DNA from: Streptomyces europaeiscabiei
GTDB taxonomy: Bacteria > Actinomycetota > Actinomycetes > Streptomycetales > Streptomycetaceae
Reading direction: 5' to 3'
Assembly (NCBI RefSeq): GCF_001550375.1
Contig: NZ_LRTR01000829.1
Location: 62,001-126,000, forward strand
DNA: 64,000 nucleotides
Under the pieces are notes generated by a model that was given only the letters and a program-made list of their open reading frames with translations, was not told where the DNA came from and ran no database searches. The position numbers and the translations under genes were made by a program. How positions within the stretch are numbered: the first letter of the stretch is position 1; every line of letters starts with the position of its first letter. Shown here in pieces: positions 53,120-62,004 of the stretch.

Positions 53120-53317
53120 TTGACTGCAACTGCCGTCGTCCTCACCACCGCTGTGGTCGTCATCGTCGCTCTGCTGATCGCTGCTGCGGCGGGCAAGTTG
53201 GCCCGCATCGACGGCGCCACCTATCCCACGGCTCTGGTCCACGCGGCCACTGCATTCACCGGCACCGTCACGTTGGTTGCCGCCCTCACTGCAGCGTTCG
53301 CCGCGGTTTTGCGGTAG
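53120..53317 (+). CDS. Tiny two-helix membrane protein
   Basis: A 65-residue protein from TTG 53120, preceded at good spacing by GGGAG. It is almost entirely two membrane helices (TAVVLTTAVVVIVALLIAAA and LVHAATAFTGTVTLVAALTA) with a short loop (GKLARIDGATYPT). It is divergent from the HTH-NTPase gene with about 90 bp between, and both may share control through the dyad at 53027-53059. Its size and hydrophobicity would suit a membrane effector, a toxin or a sensor accessory, but nothing in the sequence decides this. It matches a class of small streptomycete membrane proteins often found near such NTPases, as far as I recall. Confidence 0.65.
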   Translation: MTATAVVLTTAVVVIVALLIAAAAGKLARIDGATYPTALVHAATAFTGTVTLVAALTAAFAAVLR

Positions 53318-53509
53318 CGGAAGGGCAGTGAAGGACACTCGGTGCACGGCAGTGATTACGACGTAATCACCGAAGGTCTTGATCCCGAGCAATGCTCATT
53401 ACCTGTGGATCGGGCTCGGGTTGATGCGCGAACGACGTACCTTCCCGAGTGATCGATCGACTGGTATCGAGTAGGCCCGCGTAGCCGCGCGGGTCGGGAA
53501 GGCCTGCCC

Positions 53510-54763
53510 GTGCTCAGCGTAGTCAACGCCGATGGCACCACGCCGAACGGCTCCCTGATCGATGAAATCGTCCGCGATGGCGCCCGCCGGATGCTGGCCG
53601 CCGCCCTGGAGGCCGAAGTCAACACCTACATAGCCGAGTTGGCCGACCAACGCGACGAGAACGGGCGACGGCTCGTGGTCCGCAACGGCTACCACCAGCC
53701 CAGGTCGGTCACTACTGCGGCCGGGACCGTCGAGGTGAAGGCGCCACGGGTGAACGACAAGCGCGTCGACGAGGCGACCGGCGAGCGCAAGCGGTTCTCC
53801 TCGGCGATCCTGCCGCCCTGGTGCCGCAAGTCCCCGAAGATCAGCGAGGTGCTGCCCCTGCTCTACCTCCACGGCCTGTCCTCGGGCGACTTCGTACCCG
53901 CGTTGGAGCAGTTCCTCGGCTCCGCCGCCGGGCTGTCGCCCGCCACCGTCACCCGGCTGACCGCGCAGTGGCAGGCCGACCACAAGGCGTTCGGCGAGCG
54001 CGACCTGTCCGCCACCGACTACGTCTACGTGTGGGCCGACGGCATCCACCTGCGCATCCGCCTCGCGCAGGCCAAGTCCTGCGTGCTGGTCGTCATGGGC
54101 GTGCGGGAGGACGGCACCAAGGAACTGATCGCGATGGCTGACGGCTACCGCGAGTCCGCCGAGTCCTGGGCCGACCTGCTGCGCGACGCTGCCCGGCGCG
54201 GCATGCGTGCTCCCGTCCTCGGTGTCGGCGACGGCGCACTTGGCTTCTGGAAGGCCCTCGCGGAGGTGTTCCCCGAAACCCGTCATCAGAGGTGCTGGGT
54301 TCACAAAACGGCCAACGTCGTCAACGCCCTGCCGTCATCGGCTCAGCCCGGCACCCGCAAGGCACTGCAGGAGATCTACAACGCTGAGGACCGTGAGCAT
54401 GCACTCATGTCGGTGGCCGCGTTCGATAAGACCTACGGCGCGAAGTGGCCCAAGGCGACCCGGAAGATCACCGATGACGTCGACGAGCTGCTGGCGTTCT
54501 ACGATTTCCCCGCCGAGCACTGGATCCATCTGCGCACGACGAATCCGATCGAGTCGACCTTCGCGACCGTCCGGCTGAGAACCAAGGTCACCCGCGGCGC
54601 AGGCAGCGCGGCCGCCGCCCTCGCCATGGTCTTCAAACTCGTCGAGTCCGCCCAGGCACGCTGGCGAGCCGTGAACGCACCCCACCTCGTCGCCCTCGTC
54701 CGAGCCGGCGCCCGCTTCGAACGAGGCCACCTCGTTGAACGCCCCGAGACTCTGGCGGCCTGA
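53510..54763 (+). CDS. IS256-family transposase, intact
   Basis: This encodes a 417-residue mutator-type transposase. The catalytic Asp residues are in YVYVWADGIHLRIRLAQAKS and LGVGDGALGFWKALAEVFPE, and the Glu is in TTNPIESTFATVRLRTKVTR. The central CWVHKTANVVNALP motif is typical of the family. The frame is open and of normal length. It lies between the small membrane gene and a GNAT gene. An imperfect inverted repeat (CCCGAGC / GCTCGGG) in 53381-53417 may belong to the left end. It differs from the copy at 32.4 kb, so two subgroups of IS256 are present. Confidence 0.93.
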   Translation: MLSVVNADGTTPNGSLIDEIVRDGARRMLAAALEAEVNTYIAELADQRDENGRRLVVRNGYHQPRSVTTAAGTVEVKAPRVNDKRVDEATGERKRFSSAILPPWCRKSPKISEVLPLLYLHGLSSGDFVPALEQFLGSAAGLSPATVTRLTAQWQADHKAFGERDLSATDYVYVWADGIHLRIRLAQAKSCVLVVMGVREDGTKELIAMADGYRESAESWADLLRDAARRGMRAPVLGVGDGALGFWKALAEVFPETRHQRCWVHKTANVVNALPSSAQPGTRKALQEIYNAEDREHALMSVAAFDKTYGAKWPKATRKITDDVDELLAFYDFPAEHWIHLRTTNPIESTFATVRLRTKVTRGAGSAAAALAMVFKLVESAQARWRAVNAPHLVALVRAGARFERGHLVERPETLAA

Positions 54764-54798
54764 ACAGCTTCACCCTGCCCGCAGAAGGCGAGCGGATC

Positions 54799-55365
54799 TC
54801 AGGAATCCGTTCGCCGTATGTGCAGATGGCCATCGAGAGGGAAGGCGGGTGGCGCTGCGGGCAGGACTCTGTCGAACTCATAACCGCTCTTCTGCGCAAC
54901 GCGGCACGATGCCGGATTGTCTTCCTGGTGAAGGAGTTCGAGACGTTCCAGCCCGTCCGCGCCGAAGGTGTCGAAGGCCCAGCCGGTGAGAACCTCAAGA
55001 GCGCGCGGGGCCACACTCCGCCCCCGCGCATGGGCTGCTGTCCAATATCCCACCTCAGCAGAGGATTTGCCGGACACGATTTCCTTGAGGACCACGTTGC
55101 CCACCAACTGGCCGTGAATCACATCGGTTTGTGTCTCAAGGACGGCAAAGCCGAACCGGTCCCCTGCTGCCCAACCACGCTGCTGGGCCCGCACCCACCG
55201 TGCCCCGTCAGCCTTGTTCTCCACGGGCGTGCTCGTCCAATGACGCAAAGCGGAGTCCTGGAACGCCTCGACCAGTGCATCAACGTCCTCCGCGCACCAG
55301 GGCCGAAGAACGAGAGCGGGAGCGGACGGTGTCGGGCGCGCATGCAGTGGGGCGGCGGAGTTCAC
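54799..55365 (-). CDS. GNAT-family N-acetyltransferase (RimJ/RimL-like)
   Basis: This encodes a 188-residue acetyltransferase. The start ALVLRPWCAEDVDALVEAF, the strand VIHGQLVGNVVLKEI, then SAEVGYWTAAHARGRSVAPR, ALEVLTGWAFDTFG (motif A; loop ARGRSVA) and LELLHQEDNPASCRVAQKSG, YEF (motif B) define a RimJ/RimL-like GNAT. Substrates range from ribosomal proteins to small amines. The start is GTG at 55365. It overlaps by 4 bases (GTGA) the out-of-frame end of the truncated NTPase gene, so it may once have been translated after it, or the overlap may be by chance. Confidence 0.88.
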   Translation of the reverse strand: MNSAAPLHARPTPSAPALVLRPWCAEDVDALVEAFQDSALRHWTSTPVENKADGARWVRAQQRGWAAGDRFGFAVLETQTDVIHGQLVGNVVLKEIVSGKSSAEVGYWTAAHARGRSVAPRALEVLTGWAFDTFGADGLERLELLHQEDNPASCRVAQKSGYEFDRVLPAAPPAFPLDGHLHIRRTDS

Positions 55366-56635
55366 GAGCTGATCGTATGCGGCGGCGTCCTCTGACCGTG
55401 GGCCAAAGATCCATATCCACAGGTCTTGACTATTACTCCAGTCCCGGGAAGGTCGATCAAGTAGTCGAACGCCAGATAGCGGCCCTGGTCAGGCAGCAGA
55501 AGGCTACTTGCCCCCTGCACCGGCGCGGTGGCCCACGCCAGCGCGTCCTCCAGGGGCTCCGGACGCAGGACGGCTCCGCGCGAGCGGACAGGTAGATCTC
55601 GTGCAACGGCACCAGCAGCGATGCGTCCACGGGCCGGTGCAAGCCCATACGCCGACAGTCGACGGCGGCGGCGACCAACGCGGCACCGCGCGGATGCTCA
55701 CCCGTGTGCCAGGCGTGCGTCCAGTCGTTGAGCAGTTCCGGACCTGCCGCCAGCACCTCGGCGATTCCGAAGCGATCGGGTGCCTGAGCCGCCGCCTTCA
55801 GCCGCGGATCCCGATCCGCTTCCCGGGCCCGCCCGACCTCCTGCGGTGACCACAGATGATCCAGCTCCACCGGTTCTCCGGCATGGAGCAGCACCTCACG
55901 GCCGGCCCGCCAGGTTGCTGCGTCGGTGACGTCACGCTGCCGGGCGCTGTACCTGTCGTACTCCTTGCTGCGCATCGACGCCAGGAGCACCCCTTGCCGT
56001 TCCGGACCGGCGAGCATCGCTTTGACCATCTCCAGAGTGATGCCTCCGGCTCGCAGAAACTGGTCGAATTCGTCGAACCACACCACACAACGCCGGGTCC
56101 CGCTGACAGTGGAAGACAACGTCTGCAGGTCGTCCGACGGCCGCGCCTGCAACAGGGCGAATTCGGGAACAACCATGCGCATGGCCTCGTAGGCCAGCCG
56201 GGACTTGCCGGCCGTCGAGTCACCCACGATCAGGACAAAGCCCCCCTGCCGGACCCGCCGCACGACGTCGTCGAAGCGGTCTCGCTTGACGAACGCAGGC
56301 ACTCGGTTGGCCCTCTGACGGGCACTACGACGCAACGCCGCAGGATGGACCCCCAAACTGATCGGATCGACCGCATCCCGCACACGCAGCGTTCGAGCGG
56401 CTAGCTCTCTTCCGCGGGCCGCAGCGGCGTGACGTTGCTGACGGTGCGCCGAGAGAGCAGTCCGCGTCTCATCGGCGAAGACACCGGTCACCGCAGCGGC
56501 AACAGCAGCCACGGCAGCCGTCCAGCCTGCAGGCAGCCAGGCTGAGGTTGCCAGTGCCGCGCCCGCCCCACCCGCCGATACGCCGAGCAGGATCACCCAC
56601 AGGCGAAGCGACCGCCACACCCTGCCCTCCACCAT
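55362..56635 (-). pseudogene. Membrane-anchored P-loop NTPase, frameshifted and truncated
   Basis: It starts near ATG 56635 with two membrane helices (LWVILLGVSAGGAGAALATS and GWTAAVAAVAAAVTGVF). The same lead-in as the 1109-aa protein then follows (DPISLGVHPAALRRSARQRA, VPAFVKRD) with Walker A VGDSTAGKS at about 147-153 and an intact Walker B CVVWFDEFDQFL. Near 55577 an indel shifts the frame; the other frame gives RPEPLEDALAWATAPVQGAS, SLLLPDQGRYLAFDYLID. The repeats expected afterwards are absent and the gene ends at about 55362. It is a paralogue of the 1109-aa protein with a membrane anchor instead of HTH. Confidence 0.75.
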
Positions 56636-56662
56636 CACGGACGGAACGGCACGCCGTCCCAC

Positions 56663-57149
56663 TTACACGTCAAATGCCGAACACGGACGGTCTCACCCAT
56701 ATTGAAGCGCAACAACCGAAGTTGGACCCCAACAGGAAGAAAAATGCCTGATCCGCACCAGACTTGCGCCACTGGGCGAGGGCATACCCCGATGTCTTCG
56801 GATGACAGCAAGCCGATGACGGCAGTGCCGCGGCACCCGCCTCATGACGCCCTGCGGCGGGGCTCTACCGGCAATTTCCAAGAGGCCGGGCCTCACTCGC
56901 GGCCGCTCGGTGGCCAGCCTCCGGGCGCGGGAAACAGCTCGGTGCTGATCATCTCGACGCGCTTCCAGCGCAGACAGGACCGCTTGCCGAGCGGCGAGTC
57001 CGTCATCCCGCCGGTATGTGGGACGGCCAGAGGCAGGCGGCAGAGGCGGCTGCGGGCTGGCTGGTAGAGCGGACCAACTACTGAACCTGAACGAGTGATG
57101 TCGGGGCGTTCGGCAGATCCAGGACTCCGGGTCCGGTACTGCTGGGGCT
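56663..57149. other. Gene-free stretch
   Basis: About 490 bp between the truncated NTPase gene and the IS630 relic. No coherent reading frame was found; a short plus-strand peptide (PDLRHWARAYPDVFG-stop at about 56800) might be the end of a lost gene. Confidence 0.4.
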
Positions 57150-58200
57150 GTGAGGTATGCGCAAGGTGGGGGCTTCACCGACGCGGAGAGGGCTACTCGC
57201 GAGCGAGTGCGTCTGGATGCGGTGGTCCGGTTCGAGACTGGGCAGACGACCAGAGCCGTCGCGACCGCGCTCAGGGTGTCGGAACGGTGGTGACGTCAGT
57301 GGCGTGAGAGCGGTGCACCTGGTGTCGCCTCGAAAGGGTCGCCTGGCCGCTCCCGGCTGTCCGACGGCCAAGTGTTCAGACTGGAACGGGAGTTGGAGCG
57401 CGGTCCACTCACGCATGGCTGGGCTGATCAGCGGTGGACTTTGGCCCGTGTGAAGACCTTGATCGGTCGGAGTTCCACGTCTCCTGCACCGTGGAGGGCA
57501 CGTGGCGATTGTTGAAGCGGCACGGCTGGTCGTGGCAGCAGCTGGCACGGCGAGCGATCGAGCGCGACGACGACGCGGTGGACCTCTGGAAGATGGAGGT
57601 CTGGCCGCGGGTAAAAGCACCGCGGCGGCCTGCGACGGATGGATCGTCTTCGAGGACGAGGCCGGTCAGTCGCTGACGCCGCCGCGGGCCAGGACCTGGG
57701 GCCGCAGGGGCTGCACCCCGGTGGTCCGCGTACGCGGCCGAGGCTCAGGCCGGGTATCGATAGCGGGCATGACCTGCTACAAGCTCGGCGGGCGGTCCCG
57801 GCTCTTCTACTCCGTCCGCGAGTGCACCGGACGCAAGGACCAACCCCAAGGCTTCGGCTGGCGCGACTTCCGCGACCTGCTGATCCGTGCACGCACCCAG
57901 CTTGGCGGCCCGATCGTCCTTGTCCGGGACAACGTCCGCTTGCACCTGACCAAGCCCCTGCGGGAGTTCATCGAAGCGAACGCAGACTGGATCACGGTCT
58001 TCCAGCTGCCCACCTACACGCCTGACCTGAACCCGCAAGAAGGTATCTGGTCGCTGGTCAAGCGAGATATCGGCAACCTCGCCGCCGCTGACCTCGGCCA
58101 GATCACCCGCGCCGTGAAGCGCAAGCTCAAGATGCTGCAGTACCGACCGGAGGTCATCGGCGGCTGCCTCGCCGACACCGACCTGGCCCTGGACACGTGA
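57150..58200 (+). pseudogene. IS630-family transposase, nonsense and frameshifts
   Basis: From GTG 57150 the reading YAQGGGFTDAERATRERVRL and RFETGQTTRAVATALRVSER stops at a TGA where TGG is expected (about 57291). It then resumes as RLSDGQVFRLERELERGPLT, HGWADQRWTLARVKTLIGRS, and after frame changes WRLLKRHGWSWQQLARRAIE. The 3' half is open: GWIVFEDEAGQSLTPPRART (first Asp region), GGPIVLVRDNVRLHLTKPLR (second Asp) and TPDLNPQEGIWSLVKRDIGN (Glu). The three acidic residues are present but the N-terminal half is broken. It is a different subgroup from the 39.6-kb copy. Confidence 0.82.
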
Positions 58201-58275
58201 ACACACCGGCCGGCCAAACGGCGACAAGCCAGGCACGGGCGGAGCCAAAAGCCCCTGCTCAGATACGGTGACGGC

Positions 58276-58638
58276 ATGACCGAGAGCCTGCCTGCCGATG
58301 TAGCCGACGTGCTTGCGGCAGTCCTGAACGCGGACAATCCGGTTCATGCCGCGCTCCGACGGCAGGTTCCGCACCTCAGCGTGCGAGCTCGCTGCACATG
58401 CGGGTGCGGTACCGCCTACTTCGAACTCGACACCAGCGAGGTCGAGCCCGCGCCCACCGGTCCCGGCACTGTCGTGGCGGCCGAAGCTCAGCTCGTCACC
58501 GAAGCCGGTGAGTGCCCCGGCGAGGTCCTGGCCTTCACGCAGGGCGGCTTCTTGTCGTGGCTAGAAGTCTGTTCATGGAGCGACGACATCGACGTGACAC
58601 TGGCCGCCGCGCGTCACTGGCTGCAGCCACGCTCTTGA
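58276..58638 (+). CDS. Small hypothetical protein with Cys cluster
   Basis: A 120-residue acidic protein from ATG 58276. It has an N-terminal helix (ADVADVLAAVLNADNPVHAA), a Cys cluster CTCGCG at about residues 41-46, and a Trp-rich end (FLSWLEVCSWSDDIDVTLAA). The cysteines could bind metal. No family name is certain; similar small proteins occur in other streptomycetes. It is followed after 120 bp by a strong hairpin (58759-58803) that may terminate its transcript. Confidence 0.62.
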   Translation: MTESLPADVADVLAAVLNADNPVHAALRRQVPHLSVRARCTCGCGTAYFELDTSEVEPAPTGPGTVVAAEAQLVTEAGECPGEVLAFTQGGFLSWLEVCSWSDDIDVTLAAARHWLQPRS

Positions 58639-58758
58639 TCCCGGACGGCCAGCGCTCAGCGGTTTCCGATCTGCACGACACCACGCTCCGACCGACATCA
58701 CGAATTCAAGTTCAGTAGCCCGCATTTAAGCGCGAGTCGCAGGTCCACGTCCCGCCCA

Positions 58759-58803
58759 GCGTTGAGAAGGGGCCCCGGCATTGCCGGGGCCCCTTCTCAA
58801 CGC
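58759..58803. terminator. 22-bp perfect hairpin
   Basis: Arms 58759-58780 and 58782-58803 are perfect complements around a single T. The GC-rich core is followed by no clear U-tract on either strand. It is probably a terminator for the gene ending at 58638. Confidence 0.7.
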
Positions 58804-59495
58804 GCTGCATGGAGCCCCCGGCCTACCCCAGCCGACCTCGCCGACGCCCTCGTCCGGGTCCATCTGCAGAAACAGTGTTGGTCTTGAAGAGACAAACGTT
58901 GGCTGCGATCTTCTCCTCGTCGCGGGTGACGAACGGGGGCGTACCTGGACTCCGAATCGCATTGGTACCACGTCCAGTTCGCCGCCCGAGCAACTGCTCG
59001 CGTCCCCGGCCGCTGACCCCGAGCACGACGACCAGGAGCCGGAGGTCGGACGCGGGGAGGCGACCGACCTGGCGGCGCTGCGGGCCCTTGGGGGAGTCCC
59101 GCACGGACGTGGAAGCCCTCGATCTCACAGCCGACCGGCTGCGCCACCTCCAGGACGCGTTCACCAAGGCGGCCGACGACTCCCGCGCCCGCACGGACCG
59201 CTACGCCGAACAGGACGATGCCGACGCGCACTCGGTGCACCAGGAGGACCAGCAGACGCACCACCGACAGACGCCCGGACCGCACCGCGGCCACGAGGCC
59301 GGCCACGAGCGGACCCGATGTCGTCATCGCCGTACTTATCGACCACTCGACGGGCTATCGCAGTCAGCTCGGGGAGCGGCTTGTTCTCCAGCTGGGCGTG
59401 CACATAGGACCTCTTGCTGTTGTACGGATCTCGTCTGGCTACGAGGGCGCCGAGCGCTGCTCACACGCGTACGATGGCCGCCGGGCTCGGCCCGG
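58804..59495. other. Decayed region with two peptide relics
   Basis: On the plus strand, 59096-59300 can be read as EALDLTADRLRHLQDAFTKA and RTDRYAEQDDADAHSVHQED, a coding-like hydrophilic helix. On the minus strand, 59470-59320 reads GALVARRDPYNSKRSYVHAQ and LENKPLPELTAIARRVVDKY, a coherent helical N-terminus of an unknown protein. Neither has an intact gene. I saw nothing else in this region. Confidence 0.35.
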
Positions 59496-61505
59496 TCACA
59501 GCAGGCCGGGCTGCTGCCATTCGGCGCCGAGGACGTGATGGTCGAGGAAGTTGAGGAACGTCTCGTACCACAGGCGCGTGTGGTTCGGCCTCAGGACCCA
59601 GTGGTTCTCGTCCGGGAAGTAGAGGTACTTCGTGGGGACTTCGTGCCGCTGCAGCTCCTGGAAGAGCGTGGCGCCCTGCCCGACGGGCACGCGATAGTCC
59701 TTCGCGCCGTGGATGACGAGCATCGGGGTACGGATCTTCGCGACGTCCAGGTGCGGCGAGCCGGCGTCGTAGCGCTCGGGGCGGGTCAGTGGGTCGCCGA
59801 AGATCCGCTGGAAGTACCAGGGCGCATCGGTGTCGCCCTGGAACATCCGCAGGTCCCACAGACCCGCATGGCTGATGATCGCCTTGAACCGGTTCGTACT
59901 GGTGGCGACCCGGTTCGCCATGTATCCGCCGTACGAGCCGCCGGCGAGCGCGGTACGTGAGGCATCGATGTCGTCCCGGGCCTCGGTCGCGTCGGTCAGC
60001 GCGATCACATCCGAGTAGGGGCGCCCGCCCCACTGTCCCCAGCCGCGCCGGTGGTTGATCTGCCCGTAGCCGGTCGACAGGGCCGGATCCGGCAGCAGTA
60101 CCGCATAGCCGCGCGCGGCGAACGGCCACGGGTTCCACCGCCAGGTCCAGCCGTTCCAGCTGAACTGCGGTCCGCCGTGGACGGCGACGAGCAGCGGAGC
60201 GGGCTGCTCGGCGGACGCGCCCTCGGGCAGCACGAGCCAGCCGCGCAGCACGAACCCGTCGTCCGCCTCCGCGTGCACCTCGGTGAGCGTGCCGGGCAGT
60301 TCCCCGACGCCGCCCGGGGCGGGCAGCCCGGCCGGAGTCTGGTCGACGACGTCGGCGTCGATACGGACGGGCGTCGGCGGCGCGTCGACCGCGTGGCGCA
60401 GGGCGTAGAGCGTCCGCCCGTCGGGGGCCACGGTCAGCGAGCCGTACGCACCCGAAGCGGTGAGACGTGTGACGCCACCGTCCGGGTCGCGCCGGAAGAC
60501 GGGCGCGTGCCCCTGCTCGTCGGACGTGAAGAAGAGTGTGTCGTCCACCGGTGAACAGGCCACGCCGCCAGGCCAGTTGTCGAACCCGGGCAGCAGGTCC
60601 CGCACAGCGCCGTCGGCCAGGTCGATCCGGACGAGAGTCGCTTCCCAGGGGGTGTCGTACGTGGGGTAGCGCATCCGGCAGCACACGACGGCCGAGCCGT
60701 CGTGTGTGAACCGCGGTGCCTCGTAAAGGTGCTCCAGATCACCGACGACGTGGATCTCCTCACCGCTCACCGCGTCGGCCACCACCACGGCGGTGCGGTG
60801 CTCGTCCGGGACCCGCCCGGCCACGAACCGGCGGTACGCGACCCGAGTGCCGTCCGGCGACAACGCCGCGTCCCCCGGATCCTCCAGACCGATCCCCTGC
60901 CCACCGGCGACGACCGGCTCCGCGTCGGCACCGGCACGGACGAAGGTGTGCGGCTCCGCCGGGCCGAGGTCGTGGTCCCAGGCACGGGTCGGCCCGGCCT
61001 CGTACAGGATCGCGGTGACCTTCGCGTCCTTTCGCGCCGCGCGCAGCTTGCCGTGCGCCTCGGCGTCGGCGGCACCCGGCAGCAGCCCCGCGGTGTGGCA
61101 CAGCGCGCCGGAGTCCCGGGCGACGGTGACCGCGGCGATCCCACCTGGGTGCCGGGCCACGACGACGGCCTCCCCGCACGGCGGCAGCGCCCACAACGCG
61201 GCGCCCTCGTCCTCGTCACCGTCCACGGCGGCGCGTCCGGACAGGAAGTACAGAGTCCCGTCCGGACCGAACACCGGCCCCGACTCACCCTTGTCGGACC
61301 GGGTCAGCCGCAGCGCGTCGCGCTCCCCGGCCGGATCGATCTCCCACACACCGGACACGAACCGCGTCCCGTCCCCGGACAGCGACTGCACGGCGGCGAC
61401 GAGACGAGTGCCATCGACGGACAGAGCAAGGGAGTTGACGCGGGGGCAGGCGACGAATGCGGACAGGTCACGGAAGGCGGACGGGCCACCGGAAGACTCG
61501 ATCAT
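59496..61505 (-). CDS. S9-family prolyl-oligopeptidase-like peptidase
   Basis: This encodes a 669-residue protein with an N-terminal seven-bladed beta-propeller (about residues 10-400; motifs such as LALSVDGTRLVAAVQSLSGD and VACSPVDDTLFFTSDEQGHA) and a C-terminal alpha/beta hydrolase domain. The catalytic residues are Ser in ALAGGSYGGYMANRVA, Asp in VIHGAKDYRVPVGQG and His in FPDENHWVLRPNHTRLW. Such enzymes cut short peptides, usually acylaminoacyl- or dipeptidyl-peptides. No signal peptide is seen, so it is cytosolic. ATG at 61505 (MIESSGGPSAFRDLSAFVA) is chosen; the frame extends to 61598 without support. It is a single-gene unit. Confidence 0.92.
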   Translation of the reverse strand: MIESSGGPSAFRDLSAFVACPRVNSLALSVDGTRLVAAVQSLSGDGTRFVSGVWEIDPAGERDALRLTRSDKGESGPVFGPDGTLYFLSGRAAVDGDEDEGAALWALPPCGEAVVVARHPGGIAAVTVARDSGALCHTAGLLPGAADAEAHGKLRAARKDAKVTAILYEAGPTRAWDHDLGPAEPHTFVRAGADAEPVVAGGQGIGLEDPGDAALSPDGTRVAYRRFVAGRVPDEHRTAVVVADAVSGEEIHVVGDLEHLYEAPRFTHDGSAVVCCRMRYPTYDTPWEATLVRIDLADGAVRDLLPGFDNWPGGVACSPVDDTLFFTSDEQGHAPVFRRDPDGGVTRLTASGAYGSLTVAPDGRTLYALRHAVDAPPTPVRIDADVVDQTPAGLPAPGGVGELPGTLTEVHAEADDGFVLRGWLVLPEGASAEQPAPLLVAVHGGPQFSWNGWTWRWNPWPFAARGYAVLLPDPALSTGYGQINHRRGWGQWGGRPYSDVIALTDATEARDDIDASRTALAGGSYGGYMANRVATSTNRFKAIISHAGLWDLRMFQGDTDAPWYFQRIFGDPLTRPERYDAGSPHLDVAKIRTPMLVIHGAKDYRVPVGQGATLFQELQRHEVPTKYLYFPDENHWVLRPNHTRLWYETFLNFLDHHVLGAEWQQPGLL

Positions 61506-61950
61506 GCGGGCGATTGTCGCCCGTGCACGATACGGACGGCCAGGGAGCATGACGTGGGGCGCCCGTCTGTCAGCAGCCCTTCCCGCATAATCGGACATAC
61601 GCGGATGTAACGCCGTTCGTTATCGCCGTTACCGAGACGCTTTCGCGGAACGGCCACTCCTGCCCCAGAAGCCCCGCGACGGAACTGGCCTGTCGCGCCG
61701 AGGAAGGAAAGCACCTACTCGGCTTGTGCTTTATCTTCGGGCGTCACGCAGAGTAACGGCTTGCTCGTTTGCGTCAGGCGCATAGTTCGTCGCCGCCGGA
61801 GCGGACCGAATGTCGCGCACGGCTCGCGTGCGACGGGGTTCAGAAGGTATCGAGATGCGTTCTGACGCCTCTTCGAGTGTCCGGTCAGCAACGAGACGGG
61901 ACGAGTCGTATTGCATCACTCCGGAGGTGTGCGTCATGATGGCGACGCAA

Positions 61951-61977
61951 GATGACGAGACGGCTCGTCTCGTCATC
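61951..61977. promoter_or_regulatory. 11-bp inverted repeat before hydrolase gene
   Basis: GATGACGAGAC and its perfect complement surround GGCTC. The site lies 28 bp upstream of the hydrolase start at 62005, in a position suited to a repressor operator (the core GAGACG-CGTCTC is TetR-like). A weak hairpin function is also possible. From 61506 to 62004 no other gene is seen. Confidence 0.5.
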
Positions 61978-62004
61978 GGATCGTGGATGTGGGGGAGTGG
62001 TGCC

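Noticed and set aside
58809..59960. 383-codon plus-strand frame
   Set aside because: It combines decayed sequence with the antisense of the S9 peptidase C-terminus; only a short internal part looks coding.
60702..61610. 302-codon plus-strand frame
   Set aside because: Antisense to the S9 peptidase propeller; no motif of its own.
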